NCBI GenBank assembly: GCA_037446355.1
Contig: JBBIIT010000033.1
Span: forward strand, 1-40,583
Length of the DNA: 40,583 nucleotides
From: Roseiarcus sp037446355
Lineage (GTDB): Bacteria > Pseudomonadota > Alphaproteobacteria > Rhizobiales > Beijerinckiaceae
Direction: 5' to 3'
In this document: one piece after another, positions 27,912-36,739 of the stretch
How the letters are laid out: each line of letters starts with the position of its first letter
Numbering within the stretch: position 1 is the first letter of the stretch
Position numbers and translations under genes: made by a program
The notes under the pieces: generated by a model
Told to the model about the DNA's origin: nothing
Databases searched by the model: none
What the model saw: the letters and a program-made list of their open reading frames with translations, nothing else

Positions 27912-28580
27912 ATGACGCGCACCCGATCCACGCAGGTCGAACTGGCCGGCCAAGCGTCGACCGACGCCGCCTACAGCCGCTGGGCGCCGATCTACGATCT
28001 GATCTTCGACCTGCCGTTTCATCCCGGGCGTTCCGCAGCGGCAGAAGCGGCGGGCAAAGCGACGGGCGCGGGCGAGATGCTGGTGGTCGGCGTCGGCACG
28101 GGCCTGGAACTGTCGCTGCTGCCAAAGAGCGCGCGCGTCACCGGCATCGATCTCAGCGCGCCTATGCTGAAGGTCGCGCGCGAGCGCGTCGCCCGGCTCG
28201 CGCTTGGCCATGTCAAATCTTTGCAGGTCATGGATGCGGGCGCGCTCGCCTTCGCGCCAGAGAGCTTCGACGTCGCGCTGGCGCCTTACGTGATGAGCGT
28301 CGTGCCTGACCCCGGCCGCGTGCTCGACGAGATGTGGCGGGTGCTTCGTCCGGGCGGACAGATCGTCATCATGAATCATTTCGCCGCCGAACGCGGCCCG
28401 CGCGCCTGGGTCGAGGCGGCGATGGAACGCTCCGCCGGCTGGCTCGGCTGGCATCCGCAATTTCCCTATTCCGCCGTCGGCGATTGGGTCGCCGACCGCG
28501 CCGACGCGCGATTGCTGGAACGTCGCGAAGTCGCGCCGTTGCGCCTGTTCACGCTGCTGCGTTTGGCCAAGCGCGTCTGA
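27912..28580 (+). CDS. pmtA: Phosphatidylethanolamine N-methyltransferase, Rhodobacter type
   Basis: A 222-residue soluble methyltransferase that converts phosphatidylethanolamine stepwise toward phosphatidylcholine at the inner membrane. YSRWAPIYDLIFDLPFHPGR (21-40) is the alphaproteobacterial PmtA signature. Motif I is VVGVGTGLELSLLP (58-71), then GIDLSAPML, DVALAPYVMSVVPDP, and VLRPGGQIVIMNHF. A related UbiE-type enzyme is the alternative, but the N-terminal motif favours PmtA. The ribosome binding site AGGAAG lies about 8 bases before the ATG. It is about 96 bases from the upstream methyltransferase gene and converges on kup. Confidence 0.85.
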   Translation: MTRTRSTQVELAGQASTDAAYSRWAPIYDLIFDLPFHPGRSAAAEAAGKATGAGEMLVVGVGTGLELSLLPKSARVTGIDLSAPMLKVARERVARLALGHVKSLQVMDAGALAFAPESFDVALAPYVMSVVPDPGRVLDEMWRVLRPGGQIVIMNHFAAERGPRAWVEAAMERSAGWLGWHPQFPYSAVGDWVADRADARLLERREVAPLRLFTLLRLAKRV

Positions 28581-28587
28581 GCTGAGG

Positions 28588-30591
28588 TCAATCCAAGCTC
28601 ACGGGCAGGATTTCCGCGGACATTTGCACCTCCTCGCCGAGGCCATAGGCGTAATAGGCCGGGCGCGAAACGAGGCGCAGAAACAAAAAGATCCGAAAGC
28701 GCGCGCGACGCCAGAAGTTCATGGGCTCCGCCGGCAGCGGATTTTCGTGCGCGACGTGGACGACCCATTGTGCGGGATCGGCGGGCAGATCGATCTCCTT
28801 GTGGCGCGCGAGATCGGTGAGACGCCGCTCAACGTTGGGCTCCTCCATGAAGCCGAAGCGCAGTTCGACGCCGATGACGCCGCCGCGTTCGCGGTCGCGG
28901 TCGAAGACAGTGACGTGGTAGCGGTTGCCGACGACGTAGGGGACTTTGGGATGCGTGACCTCGACGATGATGAGGTTGCGCGGCAGCAGACCGTAACGCT
29001 CCCAGATCAGGCTGGCGAGCGCGGGAGCCAGATCGCCGGGGTGGCGGAGCGGATGCGGGGCCATCAACAGCGCATTGCGCTCGATGAACGACGCGCTTTG
29101 ACGGTGGAGCGCGACGAGATCGGCCATCGTCATCGTCGCGCGCGCCGCATAGGCCGCATAGGTGGCTTTTCGGCCCCATTTCCAGATCGCCATCACGACA
29201 AAGACGACAAGGCCGACGCCGAGCGGCACGAAGCCGCCCTCGAAGAACTTCAGGACGCTCGCGGCCAGGAAGGCGCCGTTGACCGCGGTCAGTCCGCCCC
29301 ACACGAGCGCGGTCTGAACCGGTTTCCATTGCCAGTATTCGCGCGCGATCCGATACATCGCGATCGAGGTGATGAGCATGACGCCGGCGACCGCCAGGCC
29401 GTAGGCCGACGCCAGATGCGACGAAGAGCCGAAAGCGACGACCAGCGCGACGCAGCCGACATAAAGCGCCCAGTTGACGGTCGGAATGTAGATCTGCCCC
29501 GCGTGCGAACTGTGGGTGTGCCTGATGTCGAGGCGCGGAAACAGTCCGAGGCCGATCGCCTGCGAGGCGATCGAGAACGCTCCCGAAATCAGCGCTTGCG
29601 ATGCAATGACCGTCGCGAGCGTCGCGAGCGTCACCAGCGGCAACACGAGCCAGGCCGGGGCGAGGCTGAAGAAGAGCTTGCCTCCAGCGACCGGCGCACC
29701 GCCGAGAAGATAGGCGCCTTGGCCCAGATAGTTGAGCAGCAATGCGGGAAAGACGACGACGAACCAGCTCAGGCGGATCGGCCGCGCGCCAAAGTGGCCA
29801 AGATCGGCGTACATCGCTTCACCGCCGGTGACGACCAACATCATCGCGCCGAGGATCAGCAACGCCTCGCGCGGCCCCGCGCGCAGGAGAAAGGCGACGC
29901 CGAGCGTCGGATCGAGCGCGCCGAGAATGGCCGGCTCACGCAGAATCTCCGCGAGCCCCAGCGCGGCGATGGCGAGGAACCACAATGTCAGCACCGGCCC
30001 AAACACGAAGCCGATTTTCGAAGCGCCCTGGAACTGGATCGCGAACAGGCCCGTCAGAAGCGCCAACGTGATCGGCAACACGTAAGGCGTGAAGCTCGGC
30101 GTCGCAACTTCCAAGCCCTCGACCGCCGAGAGAACGCTGATCGCCGGCGTGATCATGCCATCGCCGATCAGCAGACCCGCGCCCAGCATCAGCAACCACA
30201 GCAGCGCCTTGGCGCCGCGGTTCTTGAACTTATGCAGCAGGCCATAGAGCGCGAACACGCCGCCCTCGCCCTCGTTCTGCGCGCGCAACACCAGAGCAGC
30301 GTATTTGAACGCGACGATCAGCGTCAGAGTCCAGAGCGCCAGCGAGATCGCGCCAAGCACGTTCGCGCGCGTCGGCGCAACCTCGGCCGGCCCGAAGAAG
30401 ATCTGGTCGATCGCATAGAGCGGCGAGGTGCCGATGTCGCCGAACACGACGCCGAGCGCGCCGAGCGCGAGCGCGGGCAGACGCGCGCGCGGCGGCGACG
30501 GCGGCGCTTCGCGCGCAAGGGATTGGGAATGACCGGCATCGTTCACGAAAAGCGCCCGAACTCGGGCCGTCCGCGCGACCCGCCGCTTCAT
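28588..30591 (-). CDS. kup: Low-affinity potassium transporter Kup
   Basis: A K+ uptake permease of the KUP/HAK family, 667 residues from the ATG at 30591. The conserved ALGALGVVFGDIGTSPLYA stands near the start. It is followed by LLIGDGMITPAISVLSAVEGLE, about twelve membrane helices, and a cytoplasmic C-terminal domain with HVTVFDRDRERGGVIGVELRFGF. An upstream TTG (30609) and an internal GTG (30546) are alternative starts; the ATG has GGAGG directly against it, which is too close to be ideal. The divergent partner is rnr. Confidence 0.94.
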   Translation of the reverse strand: MKRRVARTARVRALFVNDAGHSQSLAREAPPSPPRARLPALALGALGVVFGDIGTSPLYAIDQIFFGPAEVAPTRANVLGAISLALWTLTLIVAFKYAALVLRAQNEGEGGVFALYGLLHKFKNRGAKALLWLLMLGAGLLIGDGMITPAISVLSAVEGLEVATPSFTPYVLPITLALLTGLFAIQFQGASKIGFVFGPVLTLWFLAIAALGLAEILREPAILGALDPTLGVAFLLRAGPREALLILGAMMLVVTGGEAMYADLGHFGARPIRLSWFVVVFPALLLNYLGQGAYLLGGAPVAGGKLFFSLAPAWLVLPLVTLATLATVIASQALISGAFSIASQAIGLGLFPRLDIRHTHSSHAGQIYIPTVNWALYVGCVALVVAFGSSSHLASAYGLAVAGVMLITSIAMYRIAREYWQWKPVQTALVWGGLTAVNGAFLAASVLKFFEGGFVPLGVGLVVFVVMAIWKWGRKATYAAYAARATMTMADLVALHRQSASFIERNALLMAPHPLRHPGDLAPALASLIWERYGLLPRNLIIVEVTHPKVPYVVGNRYHVTVFDRDRERGGVIGVELRFGFMEEPNVERRLTDLARHKEIDLPADPAQWVVHVAHENPLPAEPMNFWRRARFRIFLFLRLVSRPAYYAYGLGEEVQMSAEILPVSLD

Positions 30592-30654
30592 CCTCCGCTG
30601 CGGCGCCAAAGTCGAGGTTGAGGCAGGTCAACGCTCCGAAACCGCGGCGCACCC

Positions 30655-30683
30655 TTGTCCGCAGCGACCGGAGCCCCTAGATA
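30655..30683 (+). promoter_or_regulatory. Predicted housekeeping promoter of rnr
   Basis: TTGTCC (30655-30660) and TAGATA (30678-30683) are separated by exactly 17 bases. This matches a sigma-70-type promoter well for such a GC-rich genome. Transcription would start near 30690, about 40 bases before the rnr start. Confidence 0.5.
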
Positions 30684-30732
30684 AAGCGACCGGCGCGGCG
30701 CCCAGCCCGCCGTAACGCATTAACGAATTCCT

Positions 30733-33027
30733 TTGGCCCCTCGCAAATTCAAGACCCGCGCCGTGAGCGCCAAGCCCGCGCGCGGCGAGGCAAAACTTGG
30801 CGCCCTGCCCTCTCGCGAGCAATTGCTCGCCTTCCTGTCCGGCGCGCCAGCGCCCAACGGGGTGCGTCCGCCCGCCAAAGTCACCAAGCGCGACGTGGCG
30901 CGCGCGTTCGGCGTCGCCGGCGACAAGCGCGGTGAACTGAAACTGATGTTGAAGGACCTCGAGAACGACGGCGCGATTGTGCGCGGCCGCAAGGTTCTGC
31001 ATCGCCAGGGCCGCTTGCCGGCGATGGTCGTCGCCGAGGTGTTCGAGCGCAGCCGCGACGGCCAAATGATCGCGCGGCCGGTCGAATGGAGCGAGGACGG
31101 CGAGGCGCCGCGCATCCGCATTCGCGCCGCGCGCGTCAAGCGCGACCACGCGCCGGCGCCGGGCATGGGCGCGCGCGTGCTCGTGCGCATCGACCCGGAG
31201 ACGGAAGCCCAAACCCACGCGCTCGTCTATTCTGGCCGCGTAGTCAAAATCCTCGACAAGGCGCGCGTTCGCACGCTCGGCGTCTATCGCTCGCATGAGA
31301 GCGGCGTCGGTCGAGCGCTGCCGGTCGAGAAGCGGGGCGGCGGACGAGAAATTCATATCCCCGCTGGCATGGCCGGCGAAGCCCGCGAGGGCGATCTGGT
31401 CGCGCTGGAAATGCTGCGCGAGGGCCGTTTCGGCGCGCCGTCGGCGCGCGTCGTCGAACGTATCGGCCGCGTAGACACCGAGCGCGCGGTCAGCATGATC
31501 GCGCTCGCCGCGCACGACATCCCGCATGTGTTCTCGCCAGCGACTCTCGCGGAGGCCGACGCCGCGCGGCCCGCGACGCTGGATCATCGCGAGGACTGGC
31601 GCGAACTGCCGCTCATCACCGTCGACCCTGCTGACGCCAAAGACCACGACGACGCGGTTCACGCGGCGCCGGATACGGACCCGGGCAATCCCGGCGGCTT
31701 CGTGCTCACCGTCGCCATCGCGGATGTCGCCTATTACGTGCGCCCCGGCTCCAAGCTCGACAGGGAGGCGCTGGAGCGAGGCAATTCGGTTTATTTCCCC
31801 GACCGCGTCGTGCCGATGCTGCCCGAGCGCATCTCCAACGATCTCTGCTCGTTGCGTCCGAACGAGGATCGCCCGGCGCTCGCGGTGCGCATGGTCATCG
31901 ACGCGCACGGTCGCAAGACGATCCACAAATTCCATCGTATCCTGATGCGTTCGGCCGCCAAGCTCGCCTACGAGCAGGCGCAAGGGGCCATCGACGGTCG
32001 CCCGGACGAAACAACCGCGCCGCTCGTCGAGACCGTGCTGAAACCGCTCTACGCCGCCTACGCGGCGATGAAGAAAGAACGCGGCGACCGCAATCCGCTC
32101 GATCTCGAACTGCCCGAACGCAAGCTGATCCTCGACCGGGAAGGCCGCCTCGAAGCCGTGCGCTGGCCGGAGCGACTGGACGCGCACAAGTTGATCGAGG
32201 AATATATGATCCGCGCCAATGTCGCGGCAGCGGAAACGCTGGAGGCCGCGGCGACGCCGCTGATCTATCGCGCCCACGACGCGCCGAGCGTCGAGAAAGT
32301 CGGCGAACTCAGCGAGTTTCTGGCGACGCTTGGGGTCAAGCTCGTCAAGGGCGAGCGGATGCGCCCCGCCCACTTCAATCACGTTTTGTCGCGCGTGCGC
32401 GGAGAACCCGCCGAGGCGCTCATCAACGAAGTCGTGTTGCGCGCGCAGAGCCAGGCCGAATACACGCACGAGAATTACGGTCATTTCGGCCTCAATCTGA
32501 GGCGCTACGCTCATTTCACCTCGCCGATCCGCCGCTACGCCGATCTCGTCGTCCATCGCGCGTTGATCCGCGCGCTGAAGCTCGGACCCGGCGGGCTTGA
32601 CGAAGACGACTCGCCCGCGCTCGGCGACGTCGCGGAGCGCATTTCGGGCGCCGAACGGCGCGCGATGGCGGCCGAGCGCGAGACGATGGATCGACTGATC
32701 GCCGCGCATATGGCGTCTCAGATCGGCGCGCGATTCTGGGCCCGCATCGCCGGCGTCACCAAGGTCGGCCTGTTCGTGAAGCTGATCGACACCGGCGCCG
32801 ACGGGTTCATTCCCGCCGCCAGTCTTGGCGCGGATTATTTCCGCTTCGAGGAGGCCCATCGCGCGCTGGTAGGCACGCGCAGCGGCGAAACGTTCCGGCT
32901 GGGCGATCGCGTCGAGGTCAAGCTGCTCGAAGCCGCGCCGTTCGCGGGCGCGCTGCGGTTCGAAATGCTTTCCAAAGGCGCGCGAAAGGCCGTATCCGCC
33001 AGTGCGAAGAAAGATCGGCGCCGATGA
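30733..33027 (+). CDS. rnr: Ribonuclease R
   Basis: A 3'-5' exoribonuclease of about 764 residues that degrades structured RNA and takes part in rRNA and trans-translation quality control. An N-terminal winged-helix region (GVRPPAKVTKRDVARAFGV) precedes cold-shock domains. The RNB catalytic domain has its aspartates D298, D304, D306 and D307 in VDPADAKDHDDAVH and HFTSPIRRYADLVVHRAL further on. An S1 domain (ARIAGVTKVGLFVKL) and a Lys/Arg-rich tail end the protein. The first in-frame start is TTG at 30733 without a clear ribosome binding site; GTG at 30763 is the alternative. Its stop overlaps the DUF983 ATG. Confidence 0.95.
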   Translation: MAPRKFKTRAVSAKPARGEAKLGALPSREQLLAFLSGAPAPNGVRPPAKVTKRDVARAFGVAGDKRGELKLMLKDLENDGAIVRGRKVLHRQGRLPAMVVAEVFERSRDGQMIARPVEWSEDGEAPRIRIRAARVKRDHAPAPGMGARVLVRIDPETEAQTHALVYSGRVVKILDKARVRTLGVYRSHESGVGRALPVEKRGGGREIHIPAGMAGEAREGDLVALEMLREGRFGAPSARVVERIGRVDTERAVSMIALAAHDIPHVFSPATLAEADAARPATLDHREDWRELPLITVDPADAKDHDDAVHAAPDTDPGNPGGFVLTVAIADVAYYVRPGSKLDREALERGNSVYFPDRVVPMLPERISNDLCSLRPNEDRPALAVRMVIDAHGRKTIHKFHRILMRSAAKLAYEQAQGAIDGRPDETTAPLVETVLKPLYAAYAAMKKERGDRNPLDLELPERKLILDREGRLEAVRWPERLDAHKLIEEYMIRANVAAAETLEAAATPLIYRAHDAPSVEKVGELSEFLATLGVKLVKGERMRPAHFNHVLSRVRGEPAEALINEVVLRAQSQAEYTHENYGHFGLNLRRYAHFTSPIRRYADLVVHRALIRALKLGPGGLDEDDSPALGDVAERISGAERRAMAAERETMDRLIAAHMASQIGARFWARIAGVTKVGLFVKLIDTGADGFIPAASLGADYFRFEEAHRALVGTRSGETFRLGDRVEVKLLEAAPFAGALRFEMLSKGARKAVSASAKKDRRR

Positions 33028-33449
33028 TCGAAACGCTCGAATTCAAAGTCGCGCCTCCGGCCGTGACGGACGCTCGCCCGACCGGTCTCGCGATCCGGCG
33101 CGGCCTCCGGGGCAAGTGTCCGCGCTGCGGCGACGGTGAGATTTTTCGCGCCTATCTCAAGGTGTCGGATACGTGCCCGTCATGCAGCCTTGAGTTGTTT
33201 CATCAGCGCGCCGACGACGCACCGGCCTATTTGACGATGCTGATCGTCGGACATTTCATCGTCGCCGGCATAATCGCGATGGAGGAGTTCTGGCCGGATT
33301 CGCCGCTGCTGCCGCTGACAATTCTCTGGTGCGCCCTCACCGTCGCCTCCGCGCTCTGGTTGTTGCCGCGCCTCAAAGGCGCGCTGATCGGCTATCAATG
33401 GGCGATGCGGATGCACGGCTTCGGCGGGCCGGAAAAAGCTCCTATTTGA
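33024..33449 (+). CDS. DUF983 family membrane protein
   Basis: A 141-residue protein with a four-cysteine zinc-binding motif (KCPRCGDGEIF at about 31-41 and CPSC at about 51-54) and two C-terminal membrane helices (about 70-88 and 95-112). DUF983 proteins are widespread in alphaproteobacteria. Function is unknown. The ATG overlaps the rnr stop (ATGA), and the rnr-DUF983 pairing is conserved in Rhizobiales. Confidence 0.9.
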   Translation: MIETLEFKVAPPAVTDARPTGLAIRRGLRGKCPRCGDGEIFRAYLKVSDTCPSCSLELFHQRADDAPAYLTMLIVGHFIVAGIIAMEEFWPDSPLLPLTILWCALTVASALWLLPRLKGALIGYQWAMRMHGFGGPEKAPI

Positions 33450-33467
33450 TCCCGGCGCTCTGACCCC

Positions 33468-34451
33468 ATGCCGCGCAATCCTAATTACTCCGGGCCGAAA
33501 TCGGATCATTTCGACGGGCTCAGGTTTTTTGCGCCCGGCGGCGCGCGCGATAAAAGCCTCGGCGAACTTCTGCGCATGATCTCGGGCCAGCGGCGGCGCG
33601 AGGCCTGGCCAAAGGCGTTCCCCCCCGTCGCGCGCGATGTTCCGCCCGAGCGGGTGCAAGGCCCGGCGTTGCGGGTCAGTTTCATCGGCCATTCCAGCTT
33701 TCTGTTGCAGACCCAGGGCGTCAATCTGCTGCTCGATCCTGTCTGGTCGGAGCGGGTCGGGCCGTTCGACAGGTTGGGACCAAAGCGCGCTCGGGCGCCG
33801 GGAATCGCGCTCGACGACCTGCCGCCGCTCGACGCCATTCTCGTCACCCACAACCATTACGACCACATGGACGTCGCGACGCTCTCCAAACTTCATCGCC
33901 TGCGGCCGGCGCCGATCCTTACGCCGCTCGGGAATGACGCGATCCTGCGCCGCGCCGATCCGAAACTGGACGCGCGAGCTTTCGACTGGGGCGACAGCGC
34001 CGAAGTTGGCGCATTGCGCGTGCATTTCGAGCCGGCGCTGCACTGGTCGGCGCGCGGGCGCTCGGATCGACGCATGGCGCTCTGGGCCTCGTTCGTCATC
34101 GAGGGCGCGGCCGGAAAAATCTACGCCGCCGGCGACACCGGCTACGGCGACGGCTCGTTGTTCGACCGGATCGCGTCGAAGCACGGCCCGATGCGGCTGG
34201 CGCTGCTGCCGATCGGGGCTTATGCGCCGCGCTGGTTCATGCGCGATCAGCACGTCGATCCCGACGAGGCCCTGCGCATCTTCGCGACGCTCGGCGCCGA
34301 ATACGCCTTCGCCTGCCATTGGGGAACATTCCGACTGACCGAGGAGCCCTACGCGGAGCCCGCGGAAAGGCTCGCCGCCGCCCTTGCGCGCGAAGGCGTC
34401 GATCCCTCGCGCTTCCTCGTCAAGCCGCCGGGCGGCGTGCTGGAGATCTGA
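33468..34451 (+). CDS. MBL-fold metal-dependent hydrolase (NAPE-PLD/UlaG-like)
   Basis: A 327-residue metallo-beta-lactamase-fold enzyme. The metal-binding HxHxDH motif is THNHYDHMD with H128, H130, D132 and H133. Further ligands are probably in AAGDTGYGDG and ACHWGTFRLTEEP. The N-terminal NPNYSGPKSDHFDG matches the outer-membrane or cytosolic NAPE-PLD-like group, whose eukaryotic member cleaves N-acyl-phosphatidylethanolamine; the bacterial substrate is unknown. It lies 18 bases after the DUF983 gene on the same strand. No signal peptide is evident. Confidence 0.88.
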   Translation: MPRNPNYSGPKSDHFDGLRFFAPGGARDKSLGELLRMISGQRRREAWPKAFPPVARDVPPERVQGPALRVSFIGHSSFLLQTQGVNLLLDPVWSERVGPFDRLGPKRARAPGIALDDLPPLDAILVTHNHYDHMDVATLSKLHRLRPAPILTPLGNDAILRRADPKLDARAFDWGDSAEVGALRVHFEPALHWSARGRSDRRMALWASFVIEGAAGKIYAAGDTGYGDGSLFDRIASKHGPMRLALLPIGAYAPRWFMRDQHVDPDEALRIFATLGAEYAFACHWGTFRLTEEPYAEPAERLAAALAREGVDPSRFLVKPPGGVLEI

Positions 34452-34527
34452 GCGTGGCGACGCTTGACCCGCGAGGCCGGCGCCGCCAACTTGGCGCCCG
34501 CGCCGACTTCGCCGCCAGGGACGCCAA

Positions 34528-35250
34528 ATGACCGAATCGCGCGGGGCGACGAAACCCGAAAAGCCCAAGCCTCTGCGCCCGCGCGACGCCGCGACGCTGA
34601 TCCTCGTCGATCGATCAGGGGCCAGGACGCGTGTGCTGATGGGCAAGCGTCACGAGGGGCACAAGTTCATGCCGGGCAAATTTGTATTCCCAGGCGGCGC
34701 GGTCGAACCCGGTGATCGCAAGATGAGCGTCGCGGGCGTTCTCGACGAGGCGGTGGAGGCGAAGCTGCTTGCGCGCACGCGCCACGTATCGCCCCATTAC
34801 GCGCGCGCCCTCGCGCTCGCCGCGATCCGCGAAACCTTCGAGGAAACGGGCCTCGCGCTGGGCGTCGCCGATCTCGGCGCGCCCGACGCGCCGCCCGAAG
34901 GCGCCTGGGCTCGCTTCGCCGAAACAGGGATTTTCCCGACGCTCGAAGGCGTCGATTTCCTCGCCCGCGCGATCACGCCGCCTGGGCGCCCGCGCCGCTT
35001 CGACGCCCGCTTCTTCGTGGCCGACGCTGAGCTGATCGCGCATCGAGTCGAAGGTGTCGTCCATAAAGACGCCGAACTCGTCGAACTCGTATGGACGCCG
35101 ATCGACAAAGCGCGCGAACTCGACATTCCCCGCATCACGCAGATGATCCTCGGCGACCTCGCCGCGCTCGCGGCGGGGCCGATCGACCGCGCGCGCCCGC
35201 GCCCGTTCTACCGGCAAGTGGGTTCGACGCAGGTGCGCGAGGAAATTTAG
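34528..35250 (+). CDS. NUDIX hydrolase with split Nudix box
   Basis: A 240-residue Nudix protein that probably hydrolyses a nucleoside diphosphate derivative or CoA-like substrate. The Nudix box is interrupted: FPGGAVEPGD (54-63) is separated from AIRETFEETGLALG (99-112) by about 36 residues instead of the usual seven. This layout is known from the NUDT19/RP2-like branch. The catalytic helix residues R101, E102, E105, E106 and G108 are intact. AGGG precedes the ATG. rnr, DUF983 and NUDIX genes are often neighbours in Rhizobiales. Confidence 0.9.
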   Translation: MTESRGATKPEKPKPLRPRDAATLILVDRSGARTRVLMGKRHEGHKFMPGKFVFPGGAVEPGDRKMSVAGVLDEAVEAKLLARTRHVSPHYARALALAAIRETFEETGLALGVADLGAPDAPPEGAWARFAETGIFPTLEGVDFLARAITPPGRPRRFDARFFVADAELIAHRVEGVVHKDAELVELVWTPIDKARELDIPRITQMILGDLAALAAGPIDRARPRPFYRQVGSTQVREEI

Positions 35251-35254
35251 GCGC

Positions 35255-35638
35255 TCAGGCCGCGCGACGCGGAGCGAGGCGACCGGCAAGTTCAATCAGC
35301 GCGAGATGATAGTCCTGCGACTGACGCGGCGAGAGGCGGAAACGTGCAACGACAATCTCGACGAGTTCGGTCATCGTTTGCGAATCCGCCTCGGCCAGAC
35401 AGTCGAGATCGAGGCCGAAGGCCGCGAGTTCGACGATGAGATCGGCGCGCAGCGAATCGAATTTCGCCATGTCGCCGGAGATCAGCGCCCGCCATACGCG
35501 CGCGTGCAGCCGCGCGAGGCGCCAGACCGTTCCAATGTCGGACAGGCGCTTGGCGTAGGCGTCACGCAGGCGATCGAAGATCACCGGGTCGGACCATTGC
35601 AGCAGACCGGAAAGCCCTTCGGCGGCGTTTGCACTCAT
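35255..35638 (-). CDS. Small helical protein of unknown function
   Basis: A 127-residue protein I cannot assign. It is predicted all-helical, with a Trp/Arg-rich middle (VWRLARLHARVWRALISGD) and an acidic Leu-rich segment. It has one cysteine and neither a signal peptide nor a membrane helix. The ATG has GAGGAAG 9 bases upstream, so it looks like a real gene rather than a shadow. It converges on the NUDIX gene with a 4-base gap. Its promoter probably lies in the AT-rich repeat region 35700-35733. Confidence 0.6.
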   Translation of the reverse strand: MSANAAEGLSGLLQWSDPVIFDRLRDAYAKRLSDIGTVWRLARLHARVWRALISGDMAKFDSLRADLIVELAAFGLDLDCLAEADSQTMTELVEIVVARFRLSPRQSQDYHLALIELAGRLAPRRAA

Positions 35639-35699
35639 GCTCGCTGACTTCCTCGAACCCTATGGACCCGACGCGAATCGAACGGCGCTTGCCTCGACG

Positions 35700-35733
35700 T
35701 TAACCTATTTCTTGCCTTGTTTGGTTAATTAAC
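35700..35733. promoter_or_regulatory. AT-rich TTAACC inverted repeat upstream of the helical protein gene
   Basis: TTAACC on the plus strand (35700-35705) faces its reverse complement GGTTAA (35723-35728), followed by TTAAC (35729-35733). TTAACC/TTAAC resemble half-sites of the alphaproteobacterial cell-cycle regulator CtrA, but the canonical TTAA-N7-TTAA spacing is not met. The block stands out as AT-rich in a GC-rich region. Confidence 0.35.
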
Positions 35734-35760
35734 AGTTACGCGACGGAATGAAGGCGAACC

Positions 35761-36231
35761 TCACCTGTGCGCCTCGCCGGCGAATTCCTCCGGACGGGCC
35801 TGTCGCGCCAAGGCGTCCAGAACCGCGTTGATCATGCCACTTTCATCGGGTCCGTAAAAGGCGCCGGCGACATCGACATATTCCATGATCGCGACCTTTG
35901 CCGGCACGTCGAGGCGCGAGCGCAGTTCGTAATAGGCTGCGCGCAGGATCGCGCGCATCAGCGCCTCGACCCTTTTCAGCGGCCAGCCCTTGGCGAGCGC
36001 GTCGTCAAGACCGCGATCGATGGCGAGCTGTTCGCGCAGGACTCCGGCGACGATGTCGCGAAAAAAAGCGACCTCGGCGGGATTGTATTTGTCGCCCTCA
36101 ATCTCCTGACCGATCCAATGCGCCTCGAACTCGGCCAGAATGTCGGGCAGGCTTTTTTCCGCGACCTCCATTTGATAGAGCGCCTGCGAAGCGGCGAGGC
36201 GCGCGGCGGAGCGTCGTCCGGCGCGGCTCAT
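35761..36231 (-). CDS. nusB: Transcription antitermination factor NusB
   Basis: A 156-residue all-helical RNA-binding protein that with NusE/S10 binds boxA and supports rRNA transcription. It starts with the basic RRSAARLAASQALYQMEVA and has MRAILRAAYYELRSRLDVPAKVAIMEYVDVAGAFYGPDESGMINAVLD, the conserved NusB core and C-terminal motif. The ATG overlaps the ribH stop (ATGA). The ribH-nusB pair is conserved. Confidence 0.95.
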   Translation of the reverse strand: MSRAGRRSAARLAASQALYQMEVAEKSLPDILAEFEAHWIGQEIEGDKYNPAEVAFFRDIVAGVLREQLAIDRGLDDALAKGWPLKRVEALMRAILRAAYYELRSRLDVPAKVAIMEYVDVAGAFYGPDESGMINAVLDALARQARPEEFAGEAHR

Positions 36232-36716
36232 GATTGGGGTAGGCCGCGCTTCAGCGCCGCCAGCGTCACCGCCGCCCGCGCCGCGTCGCCGCCCTTGTCG
36301 CCCCGCCGAGGGTCGGCGCGCTCCTCGGCCTGGGCGAGCGTATCGACGGTGAGGATGCCGTTACCGAGCGCGAACCGGCGCTGCACGGTCAGGTCCATGA
36401 TCGCGCGCGCGGACTCGCTGGCGACGATCTCGAAATGGAACGTTTCGCCGCGGATGACGCAGCCGAGCGCGGCCGCGCCGTCGTACGGGCGTCCCGCCGC
36501 TTCGGCAGCCCCAAAGGCCATCGCGATCGCGCCGGGGATTTCCAGCGCGCCGGGCACTGCGATCCTGTGCGCCGTGGCCCCCGCCGCCGCGAAAGCCGCC
36601 TCGGCGCCTTCCAGCAACATCGCGCCGACGCCGTCGTAGTAACGAGCCTCGACAATGAGAAATCGCCCGCCCGCCAATTGCGGCGGCGCGGCCTGCGCGC
36701 GCATAGGTTCGGCCAT
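36228..36716 (-). CDS. ribH: 6,7-dimethyl-8-ribityllumazine synthase
   Basis: A 162-residue enzyme of riboflavin synthesis that condenses 5-amino-6-ribitylaminouracil with 3,4-dihydroxy-2-butanone 4-phosphate. Typical parts are FLIVEARYYDGVGAMLLEGA, VPGALEIPGAI and the active-site CVIRGETFHFEIVASES, with the catalytic His. A second half with FALGNGILTVDTLAQAEERAD completes the fold. I chose the ATG at 36716 (MAEPMRA). Its own ribosome binding site is poor; a purine-rich stretch further upstream is buried in a hairpin. Confidence 0.94.
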   Translation of the reverse strand: MAEPMRAQAAPPQLAGGRFLIVEARYYDGVGAMLLEGAEAAFAAAGATAHRIAVPGALEIPGAIAMAFGAAEAAGRPYDGAAALGCVIRGETFHFEIVASESARAIMDLTVQRRFALGNGILTVDTLAQAEERADPRRGDKGGDAARAAVTLAALKRGLPQS

Positions 36717-36739
36717 GACAATCCAATGGAAAAGAGCGG

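Noticed and set aside
28624..30621. A 665-codon open frame on the plus strand opposite kup
   Set aside because: It is antisense to a clear transporter gene and its composition is charged low-complexity. Long antisense open frames are expected at this GC content.
30628..32859. A 743-codon open frame on the minus strand opposite rnr
   Set aside because: It covers the RNase R catalytic domain in antisense and encodes no recognisable fold.
35641..35760. A tRNA gene in the AT-rich gap before the helical protein gene
   Set aside because: No cloverleaf arms, anticodon loop or T-loop sequence can be placed.
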